Assembly: GCF_024343775.1 (NCBI RefSeq)
Contig: NZ_RJUF01000175.1
Coordinates: 62,001-126,000 of the forward strand
Length of the DNA stretch: 64,000 bases
Reading direction: 5' to 3'
From: Lacihabitans soyangensis
GTDB taxonomy: Bacteria > Bacteroidota > Bacteroidia > Cytophagales > Spirosomataceae
The notes beneath the pieces are model-generated. The model saw nothing but the letters and a program-made list of their open reading frames with translations, ran no database searches and was not told the origin of the DNA. Each line of letters begins with the position of its first letter. Positions within the stretch are counted from its first letter, which is position 1. This document shows positions 8,223 through 16,208 of this stretch, one piece after another. The position numbers and the translations under genes were made by a program.

Positions 8223-9884
8223 ATGGAAGTAAAGAGAGAAAAGTCGATTCTTGAGTATTTTTATCACTGGGAAAAACACACGCCTCAGAATATTTTTTTA
8301 AAGCAACCATTCGGCGATGATTTCCTAGATATTTCTTGGGAAAAAGCTGGGCAGCAGGTTCGTAAGATTTCAACCTTTATCAATAGCTTGGGTTTGCCCC
8401 CAAAAAGCAATATAGCTCTTATTTCAAAAAACTGTGCCGAGTGGATTATAACCGACTTGGCTATTATGCATTCGGGGCATATTTCGGTACCTATGTATCC
8501 TACACTTACGGCCGATCAAGTCAATCAAATATTGGTGCATTCGGAAGCCAAGCTGGTGTTTATTGGCAAACTGGACGATTGGCAGGGTATGAAGAAGGGT
8601 ATTCCGGAGGGTCTGAAATGCGTTTCTTTTCCTAACTACAACCCAGATTTTGAACATGTTCAGTGGGACGATATTTTGGATAAATACCCAGCAGACCAAA
8701 AGGATTTTTTGCCCGATTTAAACGAACTATTTACCATTATTTACACCTCTGGTACTACCGGAAATCCCAAAGGGGTAATGGTGGATTTTGCAGCAGTGTC
8801 TGAATGTCTATATGCTACCAGAAATTTGGTTTTTGCCGAAAGTACTGGTACAAGATTTTTCTCCTATTTGCCACTTTGTCACATAGCTGAACGTAACATT
8901 GTGGAATCTTTGTGTATCGTTACCGGAGGAGTCATATATTTTGCAGAAAACCTAGATACTTTTTCTAAAAATCTCCAAAACGCCAATCCAACTCATTTTT
9001 TGGCGGTTCCACGAATATGGACGAAGTTTCAGTTGGGTATTTTGTCCAAATTACCCCAAAAAAGATTGAATCTTTTGTTGAGAATTCCTGTCATCAATTC
9101 AATTATTAAAAAGAAAATCAAGAAAGGCCTTGGTTTAGCAGAAACTTGGATGTGCTTTACGGGTGCAGCTCCTATGCCTGCGAGTTTGATTCATTGGTTC
9201 AGAAAGTTAGATATAGATATTCACGAGGCATACGGCATGACTGAGAATTTGGGAGCGGTTTGTATGATGCCTCTTGGTCATAAGGTTGAGGGCTCTGTGG
9301 GTAAAATTTACCCCGGAATGGAGGTGAAAATAGACAAAGACACTGGCGAAATAATGACCCGCTCAAAATGGAATATGCTGGGTTATTACAAAGAACCTAA
9401 AATGACTGCTGAAACCATGGATGCCGAAGGTTGGATTCATACTGGCGATGTTGGTGAAGTGGATAGCGGTAATTATCTGAAAATTACGGGTAGGGTAAAA
9501 GAAATGTATAAAACCTCAAAAGGTGAATACGTGGCTCCGGCTCAAATAGAAATGGGTTTTGCGGAGAATAGCTTTGTTGAGCAGATTTGCGTAGTTGGGC
9601 AAAGTTTACCACAGCCTATAGCCCTAGTCGTAGTCTCTGAAATTGGTAGAAAAGTTTCTAAGGATGAGTTAATAGAAAATTTCAAAGATCAATTAGTAAA
9701 ACTTAATCCTACCTTAAAATCTTACGAAAAAATCAAGAAAATAGTTATTCTAAAAGATTTGTGGACGGTGGAAAACAATAAAATGACACCCACCATGAAA
9801 ATCAAACGGAACATTATAGAGAAAGAGTTTGAGCCAATGTATGAAAAATGGTATGAGGATGCTGAAACGATTATATTTGAGTAA
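8223..9884 (+). CDS. Long-chain acyl-CoA synthetase (AMP-forming)
   Basis: The 553-residue product is an ANL-superfamily adenylating enzyme. The AMP-binding loop Y-T-S-G-T-T-G-N-P-K-G is at about 174-184, followed by E-A-Y-G-M-T-E-N and then G-W-I-H-T-G-D-V-G with I-T-G-R-V-K-E. It would activate fatty acids with ATP and CoA for beta-oxidation or lipid remodelling. The C-terminal lid Lys lies near N-N-K-M-T-P-T-M-K-I-K-R. Length and motif spacing match FadD/FAA-type enzymes of Bacteroidota. It is preceded by a 96-bp gap and followed by a strong terminator, so it can be an independent unit or the end of the 3101 operon. Confidence 0.93.
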   Translation: MEVKREKSILEYFYHWEKHTPQNIFLKQPFGDDFLDISWEKAGQQVRKISTFINSLGLPPKSNIALISKNCAEWIITDLAIMHSGHISVPMYPTLTADQVNQILVHSEAKLVFIGKLDDWQGMKKGIPEGLKCVSFPNYNPDFEHVQWDDILDKYPADQKDFLPDLNELFTIIYTSGTTGNPKGVMVDFAAVSECLYATRNLVFAESTGTRFFSYLPLCHIAERNIVESLCIVTGGVIYFAENLDTFSKNLQNANPTHFLAVPRIWTKFQLGILSKLPQKRLNLLLRIPVINSIIKKKIKKGLGLAETWMCFTGAAPMPASLIHWFRKLDIDIHEAYGMTENLGAVCMMPLGHKVEGSVGKIYPGMEVKIDKDTGEIMTRSKWNMLGYYKEPKMTAETMDAEGWIHTGDVGEVDSGNYLKITGRVKEMYKTSKGEYVAPAQIEMGFAENSFVEQICVVGQSLPQPIALVVVSEIGRKVSKDELIENFKDQLVKLNPTLKSYEKIKKIVILKDLWTVENNKMTPTMKIKRNIIEKEFEPMYEKWYEDAETIIFE

Positions 9885-9912
9885 ACTGTGAATAAATACT
9901 GAATACAATACA

Positions 9913-9944
9913 ACAAAAAAGGAGCGAAAGCTCCTTTTTTGTTG
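9913..9944. terminator. Bidirectional Rho-independent terminator
   Basis: A GGAGC-GAAA-GCTCC hairpin (9921-9934) is flanked by AACAAAAAA and TTTTTTGTT, so the whole element is an inverted repeat with a stable GNRA loop. It ends the acyl-CoA synthetase gene on the plus strand. Confidence 0.88.
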
Positions 9945-10073
9945 TCAAACTTATAATTTTTTCAAAAATGTTACGCTACCTTTTCGCAATAAAACCGATT
10001 CAAGTTTGGTAAGTTTTTGAAAGGAAATTCTAAAATTGAAACTGTTCATCAATTGCTACTAATTCAGCGTGTG

Positions 10074-10205
10074 ACACTTCGGCTCCGCTCAGTGTCCTAT
10101 TAATCACACTTCGGCTCCGCTCAGTATCCTATTAACCAATAACTAATCCACCAATAAAAAGTAACCAATCCACCAGTAACCAATCCACCAATAACTAATA
10201 ACTAA
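10074..10205. repeat. Intergenic repeat patch: two 32-bp direct repeats plus AACCAAT-type repeats
   Basis: Two near-identical units start at 10074 and 10106 (period 32), each with the core ACTTCGGCTCCGCTCAGT. They differ at one position inside the shared stretch (GTGTCC versus GTATCC). They are followed by degenerate AACCAATCCACCA and AACTAATAACTAA units up to about 10205. The patch fills the gap between a terminator and the 3' end of the symporter gene. A related AACCAATAACC patch occurs at 18105-18190. No coding potential is visible. These look like dispersed, possibly mobile or slippage-generated intergenic repeats. Confidence 0.7.
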
Positions 10206-10213
10206 ACAAACAA

Positions 10214-11848
10214 TTACCAGAAATAAGAGTAAAGGAATACAATAGTTGCAATCACTACGGTAGCTCCTAAAGCAAATCCTTTGGTAGTTTTGAACATTGA
10301 AGCATCTACTTCTAGGCCCTTTTTCTCGTCTGGCAAAACCAAACTAAGAACAAACATCACAACTACGCAAATCACAAATACCCAACCCATTCTATCCAAG
10401 AAAGGTACTGTGGTCCAGTCTGTGCCTGGCAGCCAGTTGTTGTGCATTGAAAGGGCTATAGCAAAACCTCCTACAATTGCAAAAAACGCACCAGCTGAGT
10501 TGGTCTTTTTCCAGAAAAAGCCCATTATGAAGGCCGCAAAGATACCTGGTGACAGTAGTCCAGTCATTTCCTGGATAAACTGGAAACCGCCTTTTTTCTC
10601 TATTCCCATAAATGGAGAAATCACAATTGCTAATATCATAGCCACCACAATGGTCCATCGTCCTACCAAAACTAATTTCTTTTCGGTCATATCTTTCGCA
10701 AAATATGGCTTAAATACATCCAGCGTAAAAATTGTTGAAATACTGTTGGCTTTTCCTGCCAATGAAGCCACTACAGCTGCAGTAAGTGCTGCAAATGATA
10801 ATCCTTTAAGACCAACTGGCAATAAGTTTAGTAGAACAGGATAGGCTCTGTCTTGGTTAAAAATTCCATCTTCACCAAGCATTTCTTGTTGGAACATGCC
10901 TTTTTGGTATAAGGCGTAAGCCGCAATACCAGGTAAAGTTACTATAACCGGCATCAAGAGTTTTAAGAAAGCGGCAAACAACAATCCGTTACGGGCTGTA
11001 TCCAGGTCAGCTCCGAGGGCCCTTTGTGTAATGTATTGATTACAACCCCAATAGTTAAGGTTTACAATCCACATACCTCCAAAAAGCACCGTTAGACCTG
11101 GAAGAGACATATAGTGTGGGTTGCCTTTTGGATAAATCATATGAAAGTGGTCATCATTTTTGGTAGTCATTTCTTTGAAACCATTTACCAAGCCTGAGAT
11201 GCTATCGGCGATACCTCTATCAGGATCAGAAACTAAATTTACGGCTATGTAAGTTGCAGCCAAGCCACCAATCACCAAGAAAAATACTTGAATAACGTCA
11301 GTAAAGCCAATTACTTTCATGCCACCAATAGTAATAACAATGGCAAAAATTGCCAAGAAAACCATACAAGAATAAAAATCAAGACCCGAGATACCCGAAA
11401 CCGCAAGTGCTCCCAAGTACAAGATAGAAGTCAGATTCACCATGATATATAGTAACAACCAAAAAATGGCCATGATCAAGCTCACCGTTTTGTTATAACG
11501 TTGGCTCAAAAACTGAGGCATAGTGGAGATGTTGTTTTTGAGGTAAATAGGCATAAAGAATACGGCAACTATGATAAGCGTTGCAGCGGCCATCCACTCA
11601 TAAGTAGAAATGCCCAAACCCATGGAGAAACCATTGCCCGACATACCTATCATCTGCTCGGCAGAGATGTTTGAGGCTATCAAAGAAGCTCCGATGGCCC
11701 ACCAGGTAAGTGAACCTTCTGCTAAGAAAAAGTCTTTCGTCGAGGTTTCTTTAGTCTTTTTTCGATTATAAATCCAGTAACCGTATCCCGCAACCACTAT
11801 GAAGTAGAAAAAGAACACCAAGTAATCAAAGGTTTGTAATTTTTGCAT
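10214..11848 (-). CDS. Sodium/solute symporter (SSS family)
   Basis: With the ATG at 11846-11848 (MQKLQTFDYLVFFFYFIVVA) the product is 544 residues. An in-frame extension to 11896 adds 16 residues of poor character, so I prefer the shorter form. About 14 hydrophobic segments are visible. N-I-S-A-E-Q-M-I-G-M-S-G-N-G-F in the first repeat is the SSS hallmark (sodium-binding unwound helix), and the SGLT-like N-Y-W-G-C-N-Q-Y-I-T-Q-R-A-L is present. Members import sugars, inositol, sialic acid or amino acids with sodium; the N-Y-W-G-C-N-Q-Y-I motif points toward the sugar-type (SGLT) branch. It is divergent from the histidine kinase gene with a 142-bp intergenic region. Confidence 0.9.
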   Translation of the reverse strand: MQKLQTFDYLVFFFYFIVVAGYGYWIYNRKKTKETSTKDFFLAEGSLTWWAIGASLIASNISAEQMIGMSGNGFSMGLGISTYEWMAAATLIIVAVFFMPIYLKNNISTMPQFLSQRYNKTVSLIMAIFWLLLYIMVNLTSILYLGALAVSGISGLDFYSCMVFLAIFAIVITIGGMKVIGFTDVIQVFFLVIGGLAATYIAVNLVSDPDRGIADSISGLVNGFKEMTTKNDDHFHMIYPKGNPHYMSLPGLTVLFGGMWIVNLNYWGCNQYITQRALGADLDTARNGLLFAAFLKLLMPVIVTLPGIAAYALYQKGMFQQEMLGEDGIFNQDRAYPVLLNLLPVGLKGLSFAALTAAVVASLAGKANSISTIFTLDVFKPYFAKDMTEKKLVLVGRWTIVVAMILAIVISPFMGIEKKGGFQFIQEMTGLLSPGIFAAFIMGFFWKKTNSAGAFFAIVGGFAIALSMHNNWLPGTDWTTVPFLDRMGWVFVICVVVMFVLSLVLPDEKKGLEVDASMFKTTKGFALGATVVIATIVFLYSYFW

Positions 11849-11940
11849 TTGTAAAAGGTTAAATAGAGAATAAAAACCGCAAAATAAGGAAGCCAAGCCA
11901 TATATTCAAGGAATCATTTAAATTCTTAAAAAACACTTAT

Positions 11941-11948
11941 TATATTTG
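11941..11948 (+). promoter_or_regulatory. Candidate -7 element for the histidine kinase operon
   Basis: TATATTTG matches the Bacteroidota TAnnTTTG -7 motif and lies 42 bp before the TTG start at 11991. No good TTG -33 box is visible at the expected distance, so support is weak. Confidence 0.35.
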
Positions 11949-11990
11949 TGTTATAACCGAACTTTCCCAAATAAAAATTAAGAACAAACA

Positions 11991-13250
11991 TTGAGTAGAA
12001 ATACCATTAGACTTGTCATTATTTTAGGAGTAATTGCCATTAGTGGTATCATTGCAATTCAGATTTATTGGGTAAAAAAAGCCTTCGACCTTAAAGACCA
12101 GCAGTTTAGGCAATCAACAATGGTTGCACTCCGTAACGTCGCCAATCAAATATCAAAGTCCTACAAGTTAGCCAAAATAGAAAACCCCGTAAGCCAGTAT
12201 TCGTCAGACTATTATGTGGTAAACCTGCGTGTACCGCTTCAGCAAAGTCTTTTGGAACATTTGCTCAAAGAAGAATTTAAGAAAAACAATATCAACACCG
12301 ACTTTGAATATGGTATTTATGACTGTGAAACGGATAAAATAGTTTTTGGTGCCCATATCAACAGCGACTACGAAGTAGAGGAAGTTGATCAGACCATCAT
12401 ACTGCCTACTACAGATAAGTTTTTAAATTATTTCGGAGTTAAATTTCCTAATCAAAAGAGCTATTTAACTAGTAAGCTGGATTTTTGGATTGTTTCTTCT
12501 ATCATTACCATGGTAGTGATGGCGTTTTTTGCCTATGCTATGTTTATAATTTTAAAGCAAAAACGCTTGAGTGAGGTACAACGTGACTTTATCAATAACA
12601 TGACGCACGAGTTTCAAACGCCCATCTCTACCATAAAAATTGCTACGGATGTGTTGGCACAGAGTAAAATTTTGGAGCAACCTGAACGATTCAAGAAATA
12701 TGTGCAGATCATAAAACAAGAAAATAATAGACTTAAAAATCAAGTAGAGTCGGTATTGGCAACCGCAAGAATTGGTAAAGGGCAAATAGAGCTGGATATG
12801 AAGCTACAAGAACTTCATGAAATTATAGGCGAAGTATCCGACAGTGTCAAAGCAGAATTGGAGGATAATTTTACCTTAGATTTGAATGCCACCAAAACTA
12901 CCATTAACGCAGATAGAATGCATTTAATGAATGTGATCAGGAATCTTATTGACAACGCCATCAAGTATTCGGGCAAACCTCCAAAAATAAAAATATCCAC
13001 CCGAAATGAGAACAATTTATTGATTGTGTCTATTTCAGATAAAGGAATCGGTATCCCGAGAGAAGCATTGCCCAAGATTTTTAATAAGTTTTACCGTGTA
13101 CCAACGGGTAACTTGCACAATGTCAAGGGTTTTGGACTTGGACTTAATTATGTAAAAGAAATTATCAACCTTCATAAATGGAAAATAAATGTAATAAGCG
13201 AAATGGGCGTAGGCTCGGTTTTTGAAATCAATATTCCATTACCTGATTAA
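11991..13250 (+). CDS. Sensor histidine kinase (two-component)
   Basis: The 419-residue product begins at TTG; the first in-frame ATG (codon 44) would delete the first membrane helix, so TTG is preferred. Layout: TM1 (about 8-27), a 135-residue periplasmic sensor of no recognised family, TM2 (about 166-187), then HisKA with M-T-H-E-F-Q-T-P-I (phospho-His206). The HATPase_c domain follows: N box N-L-I-D-N-A-I-K-Y-S near 318, G1 D-K-G-I-G-I-P near 348 and G2 G-F-G-L-G-L-N-Y-V near 378. The cognate OmpR-type regulator starts 8 bp later. The stimulus is unknown. The downstream DoxX-like and FKBP genes hint at an envelope or redox-stress circuit, which is inference. Confidence 0.93.
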   Translation: MSRNTIRLVIILGVIAISGIIAIQIYWVKKAFDLKDQQFRQSTMVALRNVANQISKSYKLAKIENPVSQYSSDYYVVNLRVPLQQSLLEHLLKEEFKKNNINTDFEYGIYDCETDKIVFGAHINSDYEVEEVDQTIILPTTDKFLNYFGVKFPNQKSYLTSKLDFWIVSSIITMVVMAFFAYAMFIILKQKRLSEVQRDFINNMTHEFQTPISTIKIATDVLAQSKILEQPERFKKYVQIIKQENNRLKNQVESVLATARIGKGQIELDMKLQELHEIIGEVSDSVKAELEDNFTLDLNATKTTINADRMHLMNVIRNLIDNAIKYSGKPPKIKISTRNENNLLIVSISDKGIGIPREALPKIFNKFYRVPTGNLHNVKGFGLGLNYVKEIINLHKWKINVISEMGVGSVFEINIPLPD

Positions 13251-13258
13251 ATAAAAAA

Positions 13259-13939
13259 ATGGCAAAAATATTATACGTTGAAGACGACCCTAACCTAGGT
13301 TTCGTGACCAAAGACAACCTCGAAGAGGAGGGATTTGAGATTGTTCATTTCTCCGATGGCAAGGAAGCTTGGAAGTTTTTCAAAAAGGAAAAGTTTGACC
13401 TATGTTTACTCGATGTCAACTTGCCTGAGTTAGATGGTTTTTCTTTAGCCGAAAAAATCAGAACGCAGAATTCGCAAATTCCAATCATATTTTTGACTGC
13501 CAAAACACTCCAGGAAGATAAGATAGCTGGTTTGAAAATAGGAGGAGACGATTATATTACCAAGCCTTTCAGTATTGAAGAACTTGTGCTCAGAATCAAA
13601 GTGTTTTTGAAAAGAAATGCCGTTTCTGATTCTACGGCCACTACAGATGTGTTTTCTTGTGGTGACTACGAGTTTTGTTTTTCGCAACAAACCCTCAAAC
13701 TCGATGAGGAAATTCAAAAACTCACCCACCGTGAGGCTGAGGTGTTGAAGTTTCTGTGCGAGCGTAAGAATCAAATTACCAAACGTGAGGAAATTTTGAC
13801 CGCAATATGGGGAAGAGACGACTACTTCTTGGGTCGTAGCATGGACGTTTTCGTTACAAGAATCAGAAAAATGCTCTCCAACGATCCGAAAATCAAGATT
13901 GAAAATATACACGGAGTAGGTTTTAAATTGAATTGCTGA
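13259..13939 (+). CDS. OmpR/PhoB-type response regulator
   Basis: The 226-residue product has a receiver domain with the acidic pair Asp9/Asp10, phospho-acceptor Asp52 (L-L-D-V-N-L-P), Thr80 and Lys102 (Y-I-T-K-P-F). A winged-helix output domain follows at about 128-226, with H-R-E-A-E-V-L-K-F-L, W-G-R-D-D-Y-F-L-G-R-S-M-D-V-F and V-T-R-I-R-K-M-L. This is the usual DNA-binding regulator paired with a HisKA kinase, and it begins 8 bp after one. The next gene starts only 1 bp after its stop codon. No binding sites can be assigned from the sequence alone. Confidence 0.95.
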   Translation: MAKILYVEDDPNLGFVTKDNLEEEGFEIVHFSDGKEAWKFFKKEKFDLCLLDVNLPELDGFSLAEKIRTQNSQIPIIFLTAKTLQEDKIAGLKIGGDDYITKPFSIEELVLRIKVFLKRNAVSDSTATTDVFSCGDYEFCFSQQTLKLDEEIQKLTHREAEVLKFLCERKNQITKREEILTAIWGRDDYFLGRSMDVFVTRIRKMLSNDPKIKIENIHGVGFKLNC

Positions 13940-13940
13940 T

Positions 13941-14288
13941 ATGTTTGAGTGGCACCAAGTTATTTGTAGTGTGTTGTTTATAGTGGCTGGTATCATGCAT
14001 TTTGCTAAGCCCAAGTTTTACCTTTCCATGATGCCTCCTTATTTGCCGTTTCACAAAGAGTTAGTTTGGATTACGGGAATCGCTGAAATCGTTTTTGGAT
14101 ACAATCTACTTTTGCCAAAAATGCAAGCGGCTTCTGCATGGGGATTGATTTTGCTTTTGATATTAATGTTCCCTGCAAATATTTATATGGCCACAGGTGA
14201 GAAATTCAAGAAGATTTCTCCTATAATTCGTTGGGGAAGACTGCCTCTACAGGCCTTGTTGATTTGGTGGGTGAGTTTATATTTATAA
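13941..14288 (+). CDS. DoxX-like small membrane protein
   Basis: The 115-residue product has four hydrophobic helices (about 4-22, 39-58, 62-82 and 93-114). The stretch V-A-G-I-M-H-F-A-K-P-K-F-Y-L-S-M-M-P-P-Y-L-P is typical of the DoxX/MauE-like group: G-x-x-H-F at the end of helix 1, then a proline-rich turn. Family members are quinone-pool-linked or thiosulfate-related membrane proteins; most have no assigned substrate. It starts 1 bp after the response regulator and ends 19 bp before the FKBP gene, so it is in the same operon. Confidence 0.8.
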   Translation: MFEWHQVICSVLFIVAGIMHFAKPKFYLSMMPPYLPFHKELVWITGIAEIVFGYNLLLPKMQAASAWGLILLLILMFPANIYMATGEKFKKISPIIRWGRLPLQALLIWWVSLYL

Positions 14289-14307
14289 AAATTTTAAATT
14301 TTTCTTG

Positions 14308-14760
14308 ATGAAATATTTCAAAGTGCTTTCGATATTTTTGTTCTCTGCTGTTTTGTTTTCTTGCGAAAAAGACACGCTTTCGGGCACCGAAGAAGAGCAA
14401 ATAGAAAGCTACATTCAAAGTAAAGGCTTGGTGGTGACTGAAAAGACAGCCACCGGCTTGAGATACATCAGAACCAAAGAAAATGCTGCTGGAACAATGT
14501 TGGTGAAGGGTAAAACTGTTTCTCTTAACTACACCGGTAAATTGCTGACTGGCAAAAAGTTTGACTCTGGTTCGTTTAGTTTTGTTCTGGGTGGAGGCCG
14601 AGTTATTAAAGGTTTCGATGAAGGTATTGCTAAAATGAGGGTTGGAGAGTCCGCTTCTATTATTTTTCCTTCGAGCCTAGGCTATGGCAGTCAGGGTACA
14701 AGTGGCATACCAGGCAATTCCCCGCTTTTGTTTGAGATAGAGATTCTATCGGTAAATTAA
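14308..14760 (+). CDS. FKBP-type peptidyl-prolyl isomerase, lipoprotein
   Basis: The ATG at 14308 is chosen over a TTG at 14305, giving 150 residues. The signal sequence ends in a lipobox (V-L-F-S-C, Cys19), so the protein is membrane-anchored, on the periplasmic side or outer membrane. The FKBP domain spans about 55-150: V-S-L-N-Y-T-G-K-L-L-T-G-K-K-F-D-S-G, V-I-K-G-F-D-E-G-I-A-K-M-R-V-G-E and I-P-G-N-S-P-L-L-F-E-I-E-I-L. It catalyses proline isomerisation in folding envelope proteins. It is the last gene of the kinase/regulator/DoxX run. Confidence 0.92.
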   Translation: MKYFKVLSIFLFSAVLFSCEKDTLSGTEEEQIESYIQSKGLVVTEKTATGLRYIRTKENAAGTMLVKGKTVSLNYTGKLLTGKKFDSGSFSFVLGGGRVIKGFDEGIAKMRVGESASIIFPSSLGYGSQGTSGIPGNSPLLFEIEILSVN

Positions 14761-14891
14761 ATTTAGATTTATTGCTGCCCTTTAACAATTATTAGCTTTT
14801 AATAATATGTTAATGAATTAAACGAGATTGTTTTTTATCCACCAAAGTATTTTCTTAGAATCAAATTTACTAATCAAAAACACATATTAAA

Positions 14892-15434
14892 ATGAAAACT
14901 CGAATCCTTTTCTCTGCTTTTTTTCTTCTTTCATTGACCACCACAGCTCAAGACTTGGTTGGACGTAAGATTGTAAATGCCAATTTATTTTTAAACGCCA
15001 CCTTTAATAATGGTGAAAGGGTGTCGACTTACACTACCACTATTTTGACTGGAAAAGTAAAATCTGACAATACTTATTGGGCGTTTGGAGCAGTTTTGGA
15101 TAATATGAATATTCAAAATTCTAATAATAGCTTAGTGAATTTTGGCCCTGCGGTAGAATATGGAAAGTTTGTAAAGGTGGTAGATAGGTTTTATATGGCA
15201 CCTGTAGTGGGCGGAAGTATTCAAGGTGTATTTGGGGATACTCCAGGTGTCAAAGCAAATATTTATGCAATTCCGATGCGAATAATGTATGATTTCTCCA
15301 ATCATTTTATGCTCAGTGCGTCGTTTGGAAGTGTAAACCTCAGTACCATATCTGTTCAAGGCTTAACAAATATTAACCTAAGCGGCTCATTGACTAATAA
15401 CTCCTCATTTGGAGTATTTTATACTTTTAAGTGA
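14892..15434 (+). CDS. Small outer-membrane beta-barrel-like protein
   Basis: The 180-residue product has a signal peptide cleaved after TTTAQ (about residue 20). The rest is alternating amphipathic strands rich in Tyr, Phe, Asn and Gly (for example Y-W-A-F-G-A-V-L-D-N, F-Y-M-A-P-V-V-G-G-S-I-Q-G-V-F, F-M-L-S-A-S-F-G-S-V-N-L), ending in F-G-V-F-Y-T-F-K. This fits the 8-stranded OmpW/OmpX-like barrels common in Bacteroidota, but no named family is recognised. It is 131 bp after the FKBP gene and is followed by a long non-coding gap. Confidence 0.65.
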   Translation: MKTRILFSAFFLLSLTTTAQDLVGRKIVNANLFLNATFNNGERVSTYTTTILTGKVKSDNTYWAFGAVLDNMNIQNSNNSLVNFGPAVEYGKFVKVVDRFYMAPVVGGSIQGVFGDTPGVKANIYAIPMRIMYDFSNHFMLSASFGSVNLSTISVQGLTNINLSGSLTNNSSFGVFYTFK

Positions 15435-16208
15435 GGGGTGTTTGTTATTGATGGGCTTTAACAAGGAACAACATCCACTCCAAATGGTGTTGATTACTTT
15501 TGACGAAGAACTTGAAAATCTGATAAGTTTCCATTTTTTACTTTCGTAAATAAAATCTTTGGTATTTTGACCCTTTCAGTCCAACTTATAATATGTTTTG
15601 TCAAGTGGTAATGGACAATTAATTTAAAATGGTTAATTAGCAATAGGAAGCAAAATAGGGTTGTAACGTTTCTTTTGACTATATTTTTTTACCTATTCTT
15701 CAAAAAAATAAAATATACCTAATTAGATTTCCAGTCTTTTATTGGATTCGTTGTGTTTCTGAAATTTCGAAATACATTAATGAAATTACTTTATTGACTC
15801 AATATTTTTTATAATTTGCACTGAAATGTATTCCTGATCTTGAAGGAAAGTGTTTTAGTAGCCAAAACTAAGAAATAGAAAATGATACCATTAATTTTTA
15901 CAAGTACCTATTCTTCGCCTTTACACTGGAAACTTAGTTTTTCCACTTCTTTAACACTTTTTTTGGTTTAGTATTCTATAGAAAATTACGGTGCAAAATC
16001 ATAAATAATTCTACAACTGAAAGAGAAACCCAATTGCTAGACATATTGGAAATGCCATTAAGTTACATATTTTTCACACATCATGTAAGTATTTACGGTT
16101 ATAAGTGTTGTTTTTGGCTTGGGGTTCATGTTGCTCTTGTTTTGATTAGTAAATAACTCCAAAAAGTCTTTATGTTTTTAATTATCAGGAACTTGTAAGT
16201 CCTTTAAA
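15435..16208. other. Non-coding gap of 774 bp with no clear feature
   Basis: Stops are frequent in all frames and I find no ORF with protein-like composition, no tRNA-like fold and no strong terminator. The stretch is AT-rich. A weak imperfect hairpin lies at 15469-15492 (CAACATCCA pairing with TGGTGTTG), without a T-run. It is unusually long for this otherwise compact window and precedes an accessory signalling and secreted-protein region, so it may be a remnant of lost genes or a long regulatory leader. Confidence 0.5.

Noticed and set aside
10281-10844. Plus-strand frame inside the symporter gene
   Set aside because: It is antisense to a well-supported transporter and its composition is not protein-like.
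13445-14014. Minus-strand 189-codon frame
   Set aside because: It is antisense to the response regulator, which has full domain support.
15435-16208. Hidden RNA gene in the long gap
   Set aside because: No tRNA-like arms, no strong terminator and no conserved-looking G/C-rich block were visible by eye; a structured-RNA covariance search would settle it.
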